This document shows positions 23,902 through 26,236 of a stretch of DNA of 26,236 bases, piece by piece (position 1 is the first letter of the stretch; each line of letters starts with the position of its first letter). Location of the stretch: IMG/VR virus record IMGVR_UViG_3300030331_000836, positions 1-26,236 of that record; one strand, given 5' to 3'. Below the pieces are notes generated by a model that was not told where the DNA came from, did no database searches, and saw only the letters and a program-made list of their open reading frames with translations. The DNA is from a virus. The position numbers and the translations under genes are program-made.

Positions 23902-26236
23902 TGATTCTAGCGCGGCAACACGCGCTGTAAGTGCGGTAATAATTGCGTCTTGGTCTTGAATGGCTTTAACAAGAATTGGTATGAACTTCTCGTACTGAAG
24001 ACCATATTGTTTACCGTCTTCACTCAGCGATACGGTGAGATTCTTCTTAGCAGCAGCGGTATACCCAGCAGCTTCTTCAAGATCACGCACAGCTTGTGCT
24101 TTGAAGCCAATATCCATCCAATCTTCTTTGTGGGTTCCGTCTGGTGTTTGTGCGTTCAGATCGTAATCATCAGCGTACTTATCGCCGTATTTAGAACGCT
24201 TGTCCCAGTAATAAGTGACAGGCTCTAAAGCCTTTACAAAGTCTAAGCCAAGGTCTAAGTCAACAAAGTCAGTTTTATCGCGCTGATCCGAAGCGACTGT
24301 TAGAGCTACTTGGCAGTTAAAAGACGAAATGTCGTCATCGCCTAAACCAATTTTATTACTACCTGTCGTTTGATTACCGCCGGGACTCCCTGTTCTTAAA
24401 GCGTCGTGACCTAATGCAAGATTATTAGAGCCACTTGTTACTCCAAATCCTGCGGCAAAGCCAAGCGCCGTGTTGTCAGATCCAGTAGCCTCAAATAAAG
24501 CGAGTGATCCAACTGCTGTGTTTACGCCTCCAGAGGCACCACTAAGAGCGGCGTATCCAACGGCAACATTACTACTTGTTGTGGTGGTTGCATCCCCTGC
24601 AAGGCCACCGATGAAGACGTTCTGTTCCCCTGTGGTGACGTTCGCGCCTGCTAAATAGCCAACTGCTACATTGTAAACGTCTGTAGGGCTGGTAAAGTTT
24701 TGATCAAACAAAGCACCATGGCCTACAGCAACAGACCGACCACCCCGTGTTTCGGCGCTTAGAGTTTGACTGCCTAGTGCGGTGTTAAAAGTTCCGTCGG
24801 TAATAGCATCCCCTGATTCATTACCAACTAATATGTTATGTTGACCCGTGGTGACTGACTTGCCTGCTTGATAGCCAACTGCTACGTTGAAAGTGTTAGT
24901 AGCCGTTGTGAAGTTTTGTTGTTCTAAGGCTGCGTAACCAATTGCAACGGATCGACTTCCTAAAGTATCAGAGTCTAATGCCCCATAACCTAATGCCGTA
25001 TTAAAGTCAGCGTCGGTTAAACCGTCACCAGCAAAAGCGCCGACAAGGGTATTGCGGATTCCCGTGGTGACTGAAAGACCTGCATCTGCGCCAACCGCCG
25101 TATTGAAAGAATCTGTAGCAGTAGTAAAGTTTTGAGCTTTAAGAGCACTATGGCCCACAGCTACATTATGCGACCCAAGGGTATCCCCTGAAAGACTCTC
25201 ATGCCCCAACGCCGTGTTGCTTGATCCTGTGGTCAAAGCATCACCTGAAAGACCGCCGACTACCACATTTGCAAAACCCGTGGTAATTACCGACCCCGCT
25301 TGAGATCCTATTGCTACATTGAATGAGTTTGTCGCGGTGGTAAAGTTTTGGGTCGACAAGGCCAAAAAGCCAAGGGCGGTGTTTTGACTGCCTAAGGTAT
25401 CAGACGATAAAGCACCGTAGCCTAATGCTGTATTGAAGTCAGCATCTGTCAAAGCATCACCTGCAAGACCGCCAACTAATGTGTTCTGGATTCCCGTAGT
25501 GACTGACCCACCTGCGTTTGCTCCAACTGCCGTGTTGTAAGCATTTGTGGCGGTTGTGAAGTTTTGAGCAAAAAGTGCGGCATAACCTAAAGCAACACTA
25601 TTTTGTCCTTTTGTATCGCCGCTTAAAGCTGCAAAACCGACGGATACATTACGAATCCCAGTTGTTAAAGCATCACCAGCATTTGCTCCAATGAACGTAT
25701 TCTCGGTTCCCGTAGTAACATCTTTGCCTGCTTGGTAGCCAACTGCTACGTTTAAACTGTTAGTAGCCGTTGTAAAGTTTTGTGATTCTAAAGCTGAGTA
25801 ACCTATTGCAACAGATTGACTTCCTAATGTGTCGGCTCCGAGTGCTGCCACACCTACAGCCACGTTATAGTCCGCGTCAGTCAGGGCATCACCCGCAAGA
25901 CCTCCGATGATCGTGTTCTCGACTCCCGTGGTGATTTCTCTACCGGCAGCCCGCCCAACAGCCGTGTTATAAACATCTGTAGCTGTTCCTAGTACTTGAT
26001 TGGATAATGCAAGTTGACCGACAGCAACAGAATAACTTCCGTGAGTATCAGTTCTTAAAGCACCTTTACCTACTGCAACATTAGAACTACCAACAGTAAG
26101 TGAATCCCCTGCTTGTCCACCGATCAAAGTGTTCTGAATGCCTGTTGTGACTGCCGCCCCTGCGCTAGAACCAACCGCTACGTTATGATTTGCAGCATCA
26201 TTGTTTTGTGCGGTGAGTGCGTTATATCCGATTGCA
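23899..26236 (-). CDS. Tail fibre / trimeric adhesin-like protein with Peptidase S74 chaperone domain (5' end outside window)
   Basis: The frame is open to the right edge, so at least 778 residues are seen and the start lies outside. From the edge to about 24350 the protein is an uninterrupted array of N-x-A-[VI]-G-x-x-A units of 17 or 21 residues, the pattern of YadA/trimeric-autotransporter head repeats that fold as left-handed beta-rolls in trimers. The last ~130 residues are the Peptidase S74 (intramolecular chaperone of endosialidase) domain: SDQRDK, LGLDFVKALEPVTYYW, GFKAQAVRDL, QYEKFIPILVKAIQDQ, and a final coiled coil. In this family the domain trimerises the fibre and then cuts itself off, with the serine of the SD-x-R motif (codon 24289-24291) as nucleophile. 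A receptor-binding fibre is the likely role. Confidence 0.88.
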   Translation of the reverse strand, partial: AIGYNALTAQNNDAANHNVAVGSSAGAAVTTGIQNTLIGGQAGDSLTVGSSNVAVGKGALRTDTHGSYSVAVGQLALSNQVLGTATDVYNTAVGRAAGREITTGVENTIIGGLAGDALTDADYNVAVGVAALGADTLGSQSVAIGYSALESQNFTTATNSLNVAVGYQAGKDVTTGTENTFIGANAGDALTTGIRNVSVGFAALSGDTKGQNSVALGYAALFAQNFTTATNAYNTAVGANAGGSVTTGIQNTLVGGLAGDALTDADFNTALGYGALSSDTLGSQNTALGFLALSTQNFTTATNSFNVAIGSQAGSVITTGFANVVVGGLSGDALTTGSSNTALGHESLSGDTLGSHNVAVGHSALKAQNFTTATDSFNTAVGADAGLSVTTGIRNTLVGAFAGDGLTDADFNTALGYGALDSDTLGSRSVAIGYAALEQQNFTTATNTFNVAVGYQAGKSVTTGQHNILVGNESGDAITDGTFNTALGSQTLSAETRGGRSVAVGHGALFDQNFTSPTDVYNVAVGYLAGANVTTGEQNVFIGGLAGDATTTTSSNVAVGYAALSGASGGVNTAVGSLALFEATGSDNTALGFAAGFGVTSGSNNLALGHDALRTGSPGGNQTTGSNKIGLGDDDISSFNCQVALTVASDQRDKTDFVDLDLGLDFVKALEPVTYYWDKRSKYGDKYADDYDLNAQTPDGTHKEDWMDIGFKAQAVRDLEEAAGYTAAAKKNLTVSLSEDGKQYGLQYEKFIPILVKAIQDQDAIITALTARVAALES
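24571..26082 (-). repeat. Seven tandem 216-bp super-repeats in the fibre gene
   Basis: Seven consecutive 72-residue cycles without any length change (7 x 216 = 1512 bases). Each cycle holds four units of 17, 21, 17 and 17 residues, recognisable by DTxGS, QNFTTATN, VTTG and AGDALT. Copies differ in DNA sequence, so this is an old protein-level repeat rather than a recent DNA duplication. A partial further cycle runs to the window edge, and degenerate shorter units follow on the low-coordinate side. Confidence 0.9.

Noticed and set aside
24571-26236. Periodic repeats as a CRISPR array
   Set aside because: The 216-base period, continuous reading frame and divergent DNA copies identify protein-coding fibre repeats, not short identical repeats with spacers.
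1-26236. tRNA genes, insertion sequences, attachment sites or an integrase
   Set aside because: No cloverleaf-like sequence, transposase, terminal inverted repeat or integrase motif was noticed while reading; a tRNA scan could not be run.

Overview
The window is a tightly packed piece of a tailed bacteriophage genome. It most resembles the short-tailed (podovirus-like) phages known mainly from marine metagenomes. The reasons are a P22 gp10-like tail nozzle/stabilisation protein, a run of very large internal-virion-type proteins in place of a tape-measure or sheath module, a T4-type endolysin beside a GTA-type 3-TM holin, and many small conserved proteins typical of marine phage contigs. The host cannot be read from the sequence; a marine proteobacterium is an inference. 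No integrase, terminase, portal, capsid or polymerase gene lies inside the window, so both ends run into unseen parts of the genome.

Region 1 (1-3308, + strand) is a DNA-processing module. It holds the 3' end of an unknown gene, a PD-(D/E)XK (RecB/Cas4-like) nuclease with a C-terminal cysteine cluster, two small unknowns, a conserved protein that may be a recombination mediator, an SSB-like protein with a ten-proline linker and a classic acidic DDIPF tail, a widespread phage protein of unknown role, a 51-aa zinc-ribbon protein, and a small exported cysteine protein. Nearly every junction overlaps. Nuclease, mediator and SSB-like protein together resemble a phage homologous recombination set.

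Region 2 (3305-20409, - strand, read right to left) is the virion module: a disordered Pro/Gly/Arg-rich protein, the gp10-like tail protein, two small conserved proteins, a Gly/Ala-rich structural protein, a GNAT-like protein, a Gln/Ala coiled-coil protein with a nonapeptide repeat, a 760-aa internal-virion candidate, and a 2551-aa giant with an HExxH metallopeptidase motif, an LPD38-like C-terminal half and three repeated FSR linker motifs.

Region 3 (20409-23889, - strand) holds lysis and small accessory genes: T4-type lysozyme (natural Asp-to-Cys at the second catalytic position), GTA-type holin, an EF-hand membrane protein, several small membrane or coiled-coil proteins, a 40-aa Lys-rich protein, a 2OG-Fe(II) oxygenase, and two small proteins.

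Region 4 (23899-26236, - strand) is the 3' part of a long fibre gene built of YadA-head-like repeats, with seven exact 216-bp super-repeats, ending in a Peptidase S74 auto-cleaving chaperone domain. The leftward genes form one continuous chain in which start and stop codons touch or overlap at most junctions. The two arms converge at 3305-3308, where their stop codons overlap and no terminator is visible. No gene-free stretch longer than 300 bases exists in the window.
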